Assembly: GCA_017517305.1 (NCBI GenBank)
Contig: JAFWZV010000015.1
Location: forward strand, 62,001 to 126,000
Source of the DNA: Lachnospiraceae bacterium
GTDB taxonomy: Bacteria > Bacillota > Clostridia > Lachnospirales > Lachnospiraceae
Length of the DNA: 64,000 nucleotides
Direction: 5' to 3'
Shown here: positions 52,797-61,167 of the stretch, one piece after another
How the letters are laid out: every line of letters begins with the position of its first letter
How positions within the stretch are numbered: position 1 is the first letter of the stretch
Made by a program: the position numbers and the translations under genes
Notes under the pieces: generated by a model
The model's input: the letters and a program-made list of their open reading frames with translations, nothing else
Database searches by the model: none
Told to the model about the DNA's origin: nothing

Positions 52797-52948
52797 AGCT
52801 TCGTCCCCCTTATCTAATCTGCGTATTAAGATTTATTATCAATGTTAAATAATTTATAACCCACCTATAAGCTTATATATATTATATCAATGCTGAAATT
52901 TAAAGTCTACCAATTTATGTAAACTCACGCTTCAACTTTTGTATAATT

Positions 52949-54304
52949 TTATAGATATCTCAGGAATAAAATAAGGGTTGCAATAATTAATACTATCAAG
53001 GTCGCAGGCACCATTAGCTTACAGTATCTGCCCCACTTAATTATGTGTCCTTCCTTAGCTGCTGTTGCTATTCCAACAACATTTGCAGAAGCACCAATCG
53101 GTGTTGCACTACCTCCGATATCCGTACCAACAGCTAAAGTCCACGCAAGTACATCTAAGTCAACGCCTTGAGTAGTGGCAAGATTCTTAATTACAGGAAT
53201 CATAGTTGCAGCAAATGGAATATTATCTACAAACGCACTGGCAATAGCTGAAATCCAAAGAATTATTGCCACCATAAGATGCATATTTCCACCACAAAGC
53301 TTTCCTATAAATCCTGCAATTCCCTCTAGAATTCCAGTCTCCTCTAAGCCACCTACTACAACGAAAAGACCTATAAAGAAGAGTAAAGTCTTATAATCCA
53401 CATCCTTAAGTAGCTTAAAGGCTGACTTACCTGACGCAAGTAAGCTTAAAATAGCTACCAATGCACCTATAAATGCAACTGTAAGCCCTGTCTGAGCGTG
53501 AGTTACCAAAAGAACTATAGCGAGTAAAAATATTACTGTATTAACTCCAAAACCAACCTTGCTCTTAATGGCTGATTCAGGGCTAGGCAACGTAGACAAA
53601 TCTATCTCCTGGGTCTCTGCCAGCTTTAATTCCTTTCTGCAAACAAGGTAAAAATATGCAAGCACCATAACAAGGGCTACGGCAGCAATAATACCAGTAT
53701 TTTTAATAAAATCTGCAAAGGAATACCCCAGAGATGTTCCGATTATAATATTTGGCGGATCTCCACACATAGTTGCAGAACCACCTAAATTAGCACAAAA
53801 AACTTCAGCAAGTATCATAGATACAGGATTAAACTTAAGTAACTGTGAAAGCTCTATGGTTACTGCTGCTAAGAAAAGTATAACTGTGATGCTATCAATA
53901 AACATTGCAAGCACAAAGGAAAGCACCATAAATGTCATAAAAATAGGCACAACCTTATATTTAACCGCCTTAGCAATTCTCATACAAAGCCATCTAAAAA
54001 AGCCAACTTTAGCCATTCCCTCAACCATAACCATCATACCAGCTATAAAAATTATGGTGGCCCAGTTGATTCCACTACTCGACTCTGAATGCTCTCCTGC
54101 AGCATACCAAAATTCCAGAGAAAATATACTCTTTATGTTAAGAGTATCCATAACGGCCTTCATACTCTGCATTCCTATACCAAAAACTAAAATAAGCGTT
54201 AGTAATCCACTAGCCAATGTTATAATGTGTCTCTCAAAAACCTCAGTTACTATGAGAACGAACATAGCTATAAAAATCACTACCGCCAAAACCTGTGCTA
54301 ACAT
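52949..54304 (-). CDS. ArsB/NhaD-type ion transporter superfamily permease
   Basis: This 451-residue membrane protein has about 11-12 helices in two inverted halves. Each half has its own signature loop: GGSATMCGDPPNIIIG in the first and GGSATPIGASANVVG in the second, with FVDNIPFAATMIP between. These mark the ArsB/NhaD/SLC13 superfamily. It could be a sodium/proton antiporter, an arsenite exporter or an organic anion carrier. No ars genes are nearby, which makes NhaD-like or SLC13-like roles more likely. AGAGG precedes the start. Confidence 0.82.
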   Translation of the reverse strand: MLAQVLAVVIFIAMFVLIVTEVFERHIITLASGLLTLILVFGIGMQSMKAVMDTLNIKSIFSLEFWYAAGEHSESSSGINWATIIFIAGMMVMVEGMAKVGFFRWLCMRIAKAVKYKVVPIFMTFMVLSFVLAMFIDSITVILFLAAVTIELSQLLKFNPVSMILAEVFCANLGGSATMCGDPPNIIIGTSLGYSFADFIKNTGIIAAVALVMVLAYFYLVCRKELKLAETQEIDLSTLPSPESAIKSKVGFGVNTVIFLLAIVLLVTHAQTGLTVAFIGALVAILSLLASGKSAFKLLKDVDYKTLLFFIGLFVVVGGLEETGILEGIAGFIGKLCGGNMHLMVAIILWISAIASAFVDNIPFAATMIPVIKNLATTQGVDLDVLAWTLAVGTDIGGSATPIGASANVVGIATAAKEGHIIKWGRYCKLMVPATLIVLIIATLILFLRYL

Positions 54305-54448
54305 TTTTAAAACCTCTTTTCCCTCTAATAATTTTATCTTAGTGTTAAATTTATTCGCACAAGTTTGAATTATAGCACTTTTAAAAAATAAATCTAGTTT
54401 ATTTTTAAAATCTTTTACAAAATTATTGAAATCTTTACTTAAAATTAG

Positions 54449-54478
54449 CCGATAAAGATATAATCTCTATCGGCTTTG
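54449..54478 (-). terminator. Terminator after the toxin-like membrane protein
   Basis: AGCCGATA pairs with TATCGGCT, followed by AATTTTAAG on the minus strand. It lies 3 bp after the stop at 54481. Confidence 0.65.
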
Positions 54479-54480
54479 CC

Positions 54481-55047
54481 TTATTGTCTGTTAAAATAAT
54501 CTATACCTGCACTAGGTCTAAAATAAGTTCTAATATATCCATCAGTTGATACAACTACGAATTCATTAGTACTCTCAAGATAATAAATGTGATCTCCATC
54601 CTCTGCTTCTGTCTTGTACAAGCTATTAGGATCATTAATCACTCTGTTAGCTCCCGCAAGATATTCCTCCGCAGTTTCATAGTCAAATTCTGATCCATGC
54701 TTTGCAAAATGATCATCCAGGTTCTGTTGCTTTCTAAATTGGTATGTAGTTTCAACAAGCTGTGCTTCATCATCTGTAGTAGACTCTTCTGCTATCATTT
54801 CTGTATCCTCAGGGTCTGTTTCCACTGTGGTTGACTCTGTAGTTTGGGCTGTGGACTCCTCTACATTAGAAGCTTCTTCATCAACCCCATAATCTTCATT
54901 TTTGTAATTATCCTGGGATTCATAGCCGACACCTTCACCAGCGCCTGAGGAATCTTCATCTGATGCTGCCAGATAAAAATAACCACCTATTACAAATATT
55001 ATTATTGTAACAATTGATGCTATTAGTTTTTTAGTTTTATTATTCAT
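54481..55047 (-). CDS. Membrane-anchored protein with toxin-like (BECR RNase-type) C-terminal domain
   Basis: This 188-residue protein has an N-terminal membrane helix (about 8-28), an acidic Thr/Ser-rich spacer (30-98) and a compact C-terminal domain (100-188). That domain has LDDHFAKHGSEF, AEEYLAGANRV, EFVVVSTDGYIRTYFRP and a final YFNRQ. This pattern of an early HxxxHG, a YL-A segment and a late G-x-x-x-T-x-F-x-P is seen in barnase/EndoU/colicin E5-like toxin tips of polymorphic toxins. It overlaps the upstream EAL gene by 8 bp. No immunity gene follows. It may be a domesticated RNase-like or non-toxic domain. The toxin relation is pattern-based. Confidence 0.62.
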   Translation of the reverse strand: MNNKTKKLIASIVTIIIFVIGGYFYLAASDEDSSGAGEGVGYESQDNYKNEDYGVDEEASNVEESTAQTTESTTVETDPEDTEMIAEESTTDDEAQLVETTYQFRKQQNLDDHFAKHGSEFDYETAEEYLAGANRVINDPNSLYKTEAEDGDHIYYLESTNEFVVVSTDGYIRTYFRPSAGIDYFNRQ

Positions 55048-56317
55048 ATATTAGTTTCTCCTCAAATTCCTCTACTGGTAATGGCTTATCAAAATAATAT
55101 CCCTGAGCCATAAAGCAATTATTTCTCTTAATCATCTTCAACTGATCAAGGGTTTCCACTCCCTCAACTATACATTCAAAGCCCATATCAGAAGCTATAG
55201 CTATGATATGCTTCAGCATAGATTGACGTTTTTCATCGTATTTTTGGGTATCTGGCAGGTAGCTTCTATCAATCTTAAGCACCTCCCAAGGAGCCTCTCT
55301 AAGCATATTAAGAGAAGAATATCCTGTGCCAAAATCATCCACAGAGGAAGCTATTCCATTATCCCTAAGACCTACAACCAACCTCTTAATACTGTCAAAA
55401 TTCTGGTCCATTGTTGTCTCTGTAAGCTCAATCTCAATATACTCATGAGGAACATTATACCTATCAATTATCTCTAAAATATTACCCAATGTTTTCTGAT
55501 TTCTAAGATGGCGTCTAGATAAATTCACTGAAATTCTAACCACCTTTTTACCCTCATCAATCCATCTTCTTAAGTCCTTACATACCTGCTCTAGCATATA
55601 AAAGTCTAATTTACAAATAGCCTGACTCTTTTCATAAACTGGAATAAATTCCCCTGGAGATACTATCTCTCCCTTATGAACCCATCTACAAAGTGCTTCT
55701 GCACCTGTCATCATATAATTTTTAAGATTTACCTTAGGCTGATAGTATACCTTGAACTCCTTATTCTCTATGGCCTGACTAAACACATTGTGGATGTATT
55801 TTTCTCTTTCATCCTTTTCTTGTAATTCATGGTCATAAAACACAATATAGTCTAAAGCTACTGCATCCTTTGCAGTCTTAGCAGCCATAGATATAGCTTC
55901 CATAACATAGTATTTATCCACTACATCCTCCGGTATCATAAATATACCTGCACTTGCTGAAACGTATACAGTTTCCTCATCACTAACGTAAATATCCTGA
56001 CCCTTAAGATAATATCTTAATTCATCTAAGCTAGCCTTGTGAAAAAGAAGCACAAAATTATCTCCACCTAATCGACACAGTACATGATCAATTCCAACCT
56101 TAAGCTCCAAGCCATATAAAAACCTTTTCATAACTCTGGTTCCGTTGGCACGTCCCAACTGATCATTGACTACAGAAAAATTCTTAAGATTAAATCTGCA
56201 GGCGCCAAACAAGCCTATCTCACCGATTTCAATTAAATCATCTATGCAATTTAAGAAGTAATCCAGGCCATTAATCTCCAGCCTTTCATCCTCAGTATTA
56301 ACGGTATAGTCTATCAT
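55040..56317 (-). CDS. GGDEF-EAL cyclic-di-GMP protein, cytosolic
   Basis: This 425-residue protein has no membrane helix. A GGDEF-like domain (about 30-165) carries RLGGDNF; the motif is nearly canonical, but other parts of the active site are weak. The EAL domain (about 175-420) keeps GAEALCRW, VNLSRRH, LTETT, VDDFGTGYSS, KIDRSYL, VEGVET and QGYYFDKP, so it should degrade c-di-GMP. It starts 10 bp after a PocR-domain gene and overlaps the next gene, forming a three-gene unit. The PocR protein may control its activity. Confidence 0.87.
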   Translation of the reverse strand: MIDYTVNTEDERLEINGLDYFLNCIDDLIEIGEIGLFGACRFNLKNFSVVNDQLGRANGTRVMKRFLYGLELKVGIDHVLCRLGGDNFVLLFHKASLDELRYYLKGQDIYVSDEETVYVSASAGIFMIPEDVVDKYYVMEAISMAAKTAKDAVALDYIVFYDHELQEKDEREKYIHNVFSQAIENKEFKVYYQPKVNLKNYMMTGAEALCRWVHKGEIVSPGEFIPVYEKSQAICKLDFYMLEQVCKDLRRWIDEGKKVVRISVNLSRRHLRNQKTLGNILEIIDRYNVPHEYIEIELTETTMDQNFDSIKRLVVGLRDNGIASSVDDFGTGYSSLNMLREAPWEVLKIDRSYLPDTQKYDEKRQSMLKHIIAIASDMGFECIVEGVETLDQLKMIKRNNCFMAQGYYFDKPLPVEEFEEKLIYE

Positions 56318-56327
56318 TAGCTCCTCC

Positions 56328-57479
56328 TTAGACAGCCAACTGTGGTACAGCTATATCTACATGTACGTTGTTATCCTCATCTCTACTCATCTTAACCTCT
56401 GCGGATATCTGCTCAATAACATGTCTTAATAATCTAACCGCAATTAAAGATGCATCCTCTGGTTCATAAGCAAAATCTTCATTAAGCACATAATTAAGTA
56501 TCTTCTTTCCCTCATCACCAGGGATTTCTGAATTATAGTCTGTTATGGATATGCAAAGCATAGATGCATAGGATTTTTTCTTTACACTAAAATCCACATA
56601 TAATTTATCACTAGTTTTATATGTCAGGAAATAATGCAAAATTCTTACAATAAGCTGTCCTATTCTTCCTGCATCACCTAGAAGTTTTGCTGGCACATCA
56701 TCATCAATATTCATACGAAAATCTATCTCATCCTGATCTACCAATACAATAACCTGCTTATATATAACATCTCTTAAATCCTTAATCTTATAATTAGTCT
56801 CTCTAATCTCGATTCGTCCATCCAAATGCCTAATATAATCTACAACGTCTCTGACCTCCTTAGGCATCTTGGTCTGATCCATGTCATTATAGGACTCCAT
56901 TATAAAGTCTGCCTGAGCTCTAGCAGCAGTTTCCATTCTTCTGCTTTTTTGAAGAGCCATAAAATTGTGGTACGCCATTTCTGACAAACTACTAGCTATA
57001 CCCTCCAAGAATTTCGCCGCTTTTTCTACATCTTGAAACTCCAGCTGTCTTGCCTTGTTAGCCTCAGCAATAAAAATATCCGGATTAATTCCCAACTCCT
57101 TGGCTATGGCAGTCATCTTCTCTTCATCAATTTCTTCGGTTCTAACCTGTCCTCCAATAAAGCTTCCTATCATCTGTCCTTCAAGCATTATAGGCGCAGC
57201 AAAATCAGTAAGTCCTGCATGACAGCTATAAACTGTAGCGCGCTTATTCTCCAAAGTCATTACAGCTCCGTTCTTATCGCACTCCTCACATCTTCTACAG
57301 CCTAGTCTTGTAGTTCTTACTAAATTAGTACAAAAGTTAGTAAATCCACTACCTTCTGTGATAGGTATTCCATTTTCATCGGTTGTCAAAGCAGCCATAC
57401 CAGTATATCTGGAAAATTCATCCTGAATCTTCTGCAGTGCTTTGACATCCATCAAATCAACTAATCTTACGTCTTTCAT
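56328..57479 (-). CDS. PocR-domain sensor with degenerate histidine-kinase ATPase domain
   Basis: The 383-residue protein has an N-terminal PocR ligand-binding domain (about 5-175). It includes GCRRCEECDKNG with clustered cysteines and YSCHAGLTDFAAPI. PocR domains are thought to bind small hydrocarbons such as propanediol. A helical linker follows, then a domain like a kinase ATPase (about 225-380), where GDAGRIGQLIVRILHYFL takes the place of the N-box. The asparagine and glycine boxes are lost, so it is probably a pseudokinase. It likely signals to the GGDEF-EAL protein encoded 10 bp downstream. Confidence 0.8.
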   Translation of the reverse strand: MKDVRLVDLMDVKALQKIQDEFSRYTGMAALTTDENGIPITEGSGFTNFCTNLVRTTRLGCRRCEECDKNGAVMTLENKRATVYSCHAGLTDFAAPIMLEGQMIGSFIGGQVRTEEIDEEKMTAIAKELGINPDIFIAEANKARQLEFQDVEKAAKFLEGIASSLSEMAYHNFMALQKSRRMETAARAQADFIMESYNDMDQTKMPKEVRDVVDYIRHLDGRIEIRETNYKIKDLRDVIYKQVIVLVDQDEIDFRMNIDDDVPAKLLGDAGRIGQLIVRILHYFLTYKTSDKLYVDFSVKKKSYASMLCISITDYNSEIPGDEGKKILNYVLNEDFAYEPEDASLIAVRLLRHVIEQISAEVKMSRDEDNNVHVDIAVPQLAV

Positions 57480-57537
57480 AAAGCTTTCCCATCAGATAAT
57501 TCATTTGAAAATACAGTTTCACTAGCTACATTTTAAC

Positions 57538-57582
57538 AAAAAAAGAAGCCATACACAAGTATTCTTACGCATGACTTCTTTT
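57538..57582 (-). terminator. Terminator after the CmpX-like channel gene
   Basis: AAAAGAAGTCAT pairs with ATGGCTTCTTTT on the minus strand, followed by TTTGTT. It lies about 50 bp after the stop at 57634. Confidence 0.72.
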
Positions 57583-57633
57583 ACCTGTCCTCACTGAATA
57601 GACGGGAATTTATATAAGTGCTGAAAACTCAGC

Positions 57634-58833
57634 TTACTTATCCTCTTCCTTATCATCAAGCTTCTTCTCAAGCTTATCTAAGGTATTAGCTGCAAATGTA
57701 CGTCCACCTACACCAAATGCTATAGCAACTGCCACACAGATAGCTGCGATGATTAAAATAAATGTAGTCTCAACCATAGCACCTGCGATGCCTAACTGGC
57801 TTAAGCACATAAATGCTGTTACAACATAGATAGCAACCTTAGCTGTAAGAGCACCGCCCTTAGCATTAGGAGCCTTCTTAACAATTGCATTCTCAGCTGC
57901 ATTTGCTGCGAATAAACCAATAGCAAGAATGATGATTGTGCTGATTACTGCTGGTAAGTAAGCAATAACTGTTGCACCGATGTTATTAAGTATTGCAAGG
58001 TCAAGAACATTGATACCCTGAACGATGAAAATTACAACGATTACATACTTAACAACCTCACTTAAAATCTTAGAAAGATTAATGTTCTTCTCAGCATTTC
58101 CAGTAATCTTCTCGATTAATGTATCTGCTCCAACACCTGCAAGAAGGTTCTGAAGAAGTGTAGCTACAAGCTTAGCTATAAATACACCTATTGAAACGAT
58201 TACAATAGCACCAAGTACATTTGGAAGCATAGCAAATATAGTTGCTACGATTTCATTAGCTGGTCCTGAAATAGCTGCAATCTCAAGCTGATCTAAAGCT
58301 GAAGTAACAACTACTAATACAATAAGACCATATACAACGTTAGCGATTACATTTGAGAAAGAATTACCCTCAGTAGCTGTAATACCAGCCTTCTCCTGAA
58401 GAGTATCTACCTTAATTGCCTTAAGAACTGGAACAAGGAGTTCCTTTACAATCTTAGCTACGAAGATACCAACTACTACAATGATACCAGCTGCAATAAG
58501 CTTAGGGATGAACTCAAGGAATGAGTCAACCATATTAGTAATAGGAGCTGATACGCTCTGCATACCAATCTTGTCTAACACACCTGGTAAGAAAAGTAAA
58601 AATGTTACAAAGTAAGCAAGCTTAGCTACAAACTCAATAGAGCTGTTAGTTTCAGTGTCCTTCACACCTAACTTGCTCAAAAACGCCTCTGCGTTAATAG
58701 CTTTAAGAAGCTTAGTCACAAGCGACTTAACAATCTTAGCTGCCACGAATGCAATTATAAGAAGTACAATTGCAAAGATGAAATTTGGTACCTGATCAAG
58801 TAAATCCTGGAAAAATTCCTTTACTGAATCCAT
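57634..58833 (-). CDS. CmpX-like membrane protein with repeated TM_helix units
   Basis: This 399-residue protein is built from four similar units, each a hydrophobic helix of the mechanosensitive-channel TM_helix type followed by an amphipathic segment (for example IVGIFVAKIVKELLVPVLKA and IVSIGVFIAKLVATLLQNLL). It lacks the beta-domain of true MscS. CmpX-like members affect membrane tension responses or c-di-GMP signalling in other bacteria. The ATG at 58833 was chosen over one at 58962 because AGGAGG lies 8 bp upstream. Confidence 0.8.
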   Translation of the reverse strand: MDSVKEFFQDLLDQVPNFIFAIVLLIIAFVAAKIVKSLVTKLLKAINAEAFLSKLGVKDTETNSSIEFVAKLAYFVTFLLFLPGVLDKIGMQSVSAPITNMVDSFLEFIPKLIAAGIIVVVGIFVAKIVKELLVPVLKAIKVDTLQEKAGITATEGNSFSNVIANVVYGLIVLVVVTSALDQLEIAAISGPANEIVATIFAMLPNVLGAIVIVSIGVFIAKLVATLLQNLLAGVGADTLIEKITGNAEKNINLSKILSEVVKYVIVVIFIVQGINVLDLAILNNIGATVIAYLPAVISTIIILAIGLFAANAAENAIVKKAPNAKGGALTAKVAIYVVTAFMCLSQLGIAGAMVETTFILIIAAICVAVAIAFGVGGRTFAANTLDKLEKKLDDKEEDK

Positions 58834-58865
58834 TTGTAAACCCTCCTTGGTTAAATATAATATTT

Positions 58866-58967
58866 CGTGGTAAAAAAATTTGCCGATATATGTAATAACA
58901 GAATCGGAAATGTGCATGCATGTCATGGCACATAAAAACCACGCTATTATATATATCGGCAATTAAT
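58866..58967 (-). terminator. Large hairpin terminator after the SDR gene
   Basis: AATTGCCGATATATATAATA and TATTACATATATCGGCAAATT pair across about 90 bp, with an inner ATGTGC/GCACAT stem. On the minus strand the outer stem ends in ATTTTTTTACC. It lies 36 bp after the SDR stop and 30 bp before the CmpX-like gene. Confidence 0.66.
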
Positions 58968-59002
58968 TGACTTTAGTAAAGTTCTATTTGAAACTTTTTT
59001 AT

Positions 59003-59749
59003 TTAATATGGACTGGCAATCTCCTTTTCCGCCTTCTCCACTGCCTCTTCAATAGTCATTCCATGGAACATATCTGCTGCGAACCATCTTCCAGACTTCT
59101 TATCATCTACGAATGCACCTACAATAATTCCTGGAAGTGCACTTTCTGGTGAATTAGGTGCTGCAGGACCACCAAGGTCTGTTCTACACCAGCCTGGGTC
59201 TGCCAAGTTAATCATAACATTTGTGCCCTCATACTTTGAGCCCAAATCTCTAGTTACCTTATCAAGGGCTGCCTTACTTGCAGAGTAGCCTGCCTGCTGT
59301 GGGTCTAAGTTTATACCACTTGAGGTATTTACAATTCTACCAAAGCCTCGCTCCACCATCTGAGGGATGAAATGATAGCAAATCATCATAGGAGCCATGG
59401 TATTTACCTTAAAGCTTATATCATAATCCGACATAGGGGTTTTTAAGTATTCATCTCTATATGCTATCTGAAGCCCTGCATTGTTAAGAACTATATCCAC
59501 CTTCGTTCCCTTAGCATCAATTTCCTTAAGCATAGCCTCAACCTGCGCTAGGTCTGAAAGCTCTGATGCCACAGCATAAGCCTCTACACCAAAAGCCTTA
59601 ACCTCCTCTAACACCTTAGCTGAACTCTCTAAGTTTCTACTGTGAAGAATTAAGTTACAGCCTCTTTCCGCCATAAATTTTGCTGACAAATACCCAAGCC
59701 CTCTGCTTGCCCCTGTTACTAGAGCCCATTTACCTTTTACGTCTACCAT
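59003..59749 (-). CDS. Short-chain dehydrogenase/reductase
   Basis: This 248-residue Rossmann-fold oxidoreductase has the cofactor motif TGASRGLG, NNAG near residue 88, catalytic Ser in NTSSG and YSASK with the Tyr/Lys pair. It ends with a short tail unique to this group (GRWFAADMFHGMT). The N-terminal pattern SRN after strand two suggests NADP(H). The substrate is unknown. GGAGG 8 bp before the start lies inside the end of a broken epimerase gene. Confidence 0.88.
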   Translation of the reverse strand: MVDVKGKWALVTGASRGLGYLSAKFMAERGCNLILHSRNLESSAKVLEEVKAFGVEAYAVASELSDLAQVEAMLKEIDAKGTKVDIVLNNAGLQIAYRDEYLKTPMSDYDISFKVNTMAPMMICYHFIPQMVERGFGRIVNTSSGINLDPQQAGYSASKAALDKVTRDLGSKYEGTNVMINLADPGWCRTDLGGPAAPNSPESALPGIIVGAFVDDKKSGRWFAADMFHGMTIEEAVEKAEKEIASPY

Positions 59750-59751
59750 TT

Positions 59752-59994
59752 TTAATACCTCCGATTTTCATACTTCACAATTCTGCTAGTTTTATCCTTA
59801 AATAATCTATAATCCCTCTCCACATCCTCAACGTGAAATCCTATAAACTCACACACTGTATCAAAGCTTAATCCTTTTAACTTCTCTGCAACATCAGCTT
59901 CGTTCTTGATATCTGCAGTAATCTGTTTTACACCATCCGGCGTTGCCTCCGGCCTGTTGCCCCTGTTAAGAAGCCAAACCTCCCAGCGAAGCTT
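59752..59994 (-). pseudogene. Fragment of an NAD-dependent epimerase/dehydratase gene
   Basis: In the frame ending TAA at 59754-59752, the minus strand encodes WEVWLLNRGNRPE, then GVKQITADIKNEADVAEK, FDTVCEFIGF and VEDVERDYRLFKDKTS. This matches residues from about 25 to 105 of extended-SDR epimerases, whose usual text is LLNRG, GD, FD and VERDYRLF. The glycine-rich start and the catalytic Tyr/Lys region are missing. It has no start codon of its own and overlaps the lipoprotein's 3' end in another frame. A deletion must have fused the two. Confidence 0.72.
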
Positions 59995-60587
59995 TCCTCC
60001 ATTTTTATAATTATATCGCCTATAGCGTTTTCTTCTCCCTCTATCACTATGGTGTAGAACCTGTCTCCTGTAAATGTAACATAGGTGTATAAATAATAGT
60101 CATAATCCGCATAGCTTCCTGCTGGATAACAATCTATGGCCTTATAAAATGTATATCCTGATATCTCCACCTTTTCCGTGCTAATATGCCCTCCACCTTG
60201 AGACTCATGCTGCGCCACGTAGGATTCAACAATGTACTCTGCAGGCTCCTGACTATCATACTGCTTAGGATCATAGCCATAATTATTCTCTATAAGAGAG
60301 ACCATAGCATTACGCTCAGGACTAATTAACATAAGGGAATAGTTGCCCTCAAACTCATATTCATACTCTTCCTCTGTCCAGTTATAGGGAACTGATAAGT
60401 AGCCTGTTTTTTCACTTCCTCTGGTTGTCCAATAGGCTGAAGCATCAGGTGAAATCTCCTGTGTTACCTCAACATTGTCTTCTTTCGTAGATTCCTGTGA
60501 TTGCTCTGACAGGTCAGTTGTTTTATTACAACCTACTAGTAGTATAGCTATTAAAAAAAGTAATTGAAGCTTAATTATCTTTTTCAT
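59928..60587 (-). CDS. Lipoprotein of unknown function with altered C-terminus
   Basis: This 219-residue lipoprotein has the signal KKIIKLQLLFLIAILLVGC (Cys about 20), a spacer to about 48, then a domain with GYLSVPYNW, ISGYTFYKA and YTYVTFTGDRFYTIV. The same pattern occurs at the C-terminus of the protein at 43996-45438, where it ends in a TFRF-like strand. Here that strand is broken after MEESF, and the last 18 residues (GFLTGATGRRQRRMV) come from an out-of-frame epimerase remnant. The ATG at 60587 was chosen because GGAG precedes it. It overlaps the upstream gene by 17 bp. Confidence 0.72.
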   Translation of the reverse strand: MKKIIKLQLLFLIAILLVGCNKTTDLSEQSQESTKEDNVEVTQEISPDASAYWTTRGSEKTGYLSVPYNWTEEEYEYEFEGNYSLMLISPERNAMVSLIENNYGYDPKQYDSQEPAEYIVESYVAQHESQGGGHISTEKVEISGYTFYKAIDCYPAGSYADYDYYLYTYVTFTGDRFYTIVIEGEENAIGDIIIKMEESFAGRFGFLTGATGRRQRRMV

Positions 60588-61125
60588 TATTATTCTCCAA
60601 AGGTTCATCATTTAAAAAGTCATATTCGTCCTTAACTACATAACCCACTACTTTCTTAGGCTTCACTATTTTTTCCTTAGGCTCTATACCAAGGCTTGTC
60701 TTAACCGCCCTTATTATCAACACAATTATTACACCCTGTATAAAAGATGCTAAAACAATCCATCCACTAAGACTTTTAATAGCATCCGAATAACTTTTGT
60801 ATTCTGATAATATTTCTGGATTGTTAGGATTGTAGTACATATACTTACTCTCGCCTGGCTTTCTTTCACCAGATTCAACCTTAGTAATAGTTACACCATC
60901 TACTACATACTCGTATGTATTAGTATATAAAGTTAGTTTACTTTTTACTGTTCGGTAAGTACTTTTCTCTCTGTGAACACATTCTACTTTAACAGCCTCA
61001 AACTCCTCCACCTCTTCGTACAAAGACTTATGCTGTCCCAACACCCAACAACAGTGTACAAATACACCGATAACTGCCATCTGCAATATTATTACCAATG
61101 ATGCTAAAAATGTTTTATTATGCAT
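60571..61125 (-). CDS. DUF3592-like membrane protein
   Basis: This 184-residue protein has an N-terminal helix (about 7-28), an external strand-rich region (40-110) with YEYVVDGVTI and MYYNPNNPE, then a second helix (about 120-142) and a lysine-rich cytoplasmic tail. This order of helix, Y-x-Y-x-V-x-G, YNPxNP and helix is that of DUF3592 proteins, which have no known function. It is translationally linked to the lipoprotein that follows. Confidence 0.74.
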   Translation of the reverse strand: MHNKTFLASLVIILQMAVIGVFVHCCWVLGQHKSLYEEVEEFEAVKVECVHREKSTYRTVKSKLTLYTNTYEYVVDGVTITKVESGERKPGESKYMYYNPNNPEILSEYKSYSDAIKSLSGWIVLASFIQGVIIVLIIRAVKTSLGIEPKEKIVKPKKVVGYVVKDEYDFLNDEPLENNNEKDN

Positions 61126-61167
61126 TTCCCTTTTACCTCTCTCTCTTCCAAAACTTTATCCATTGCT

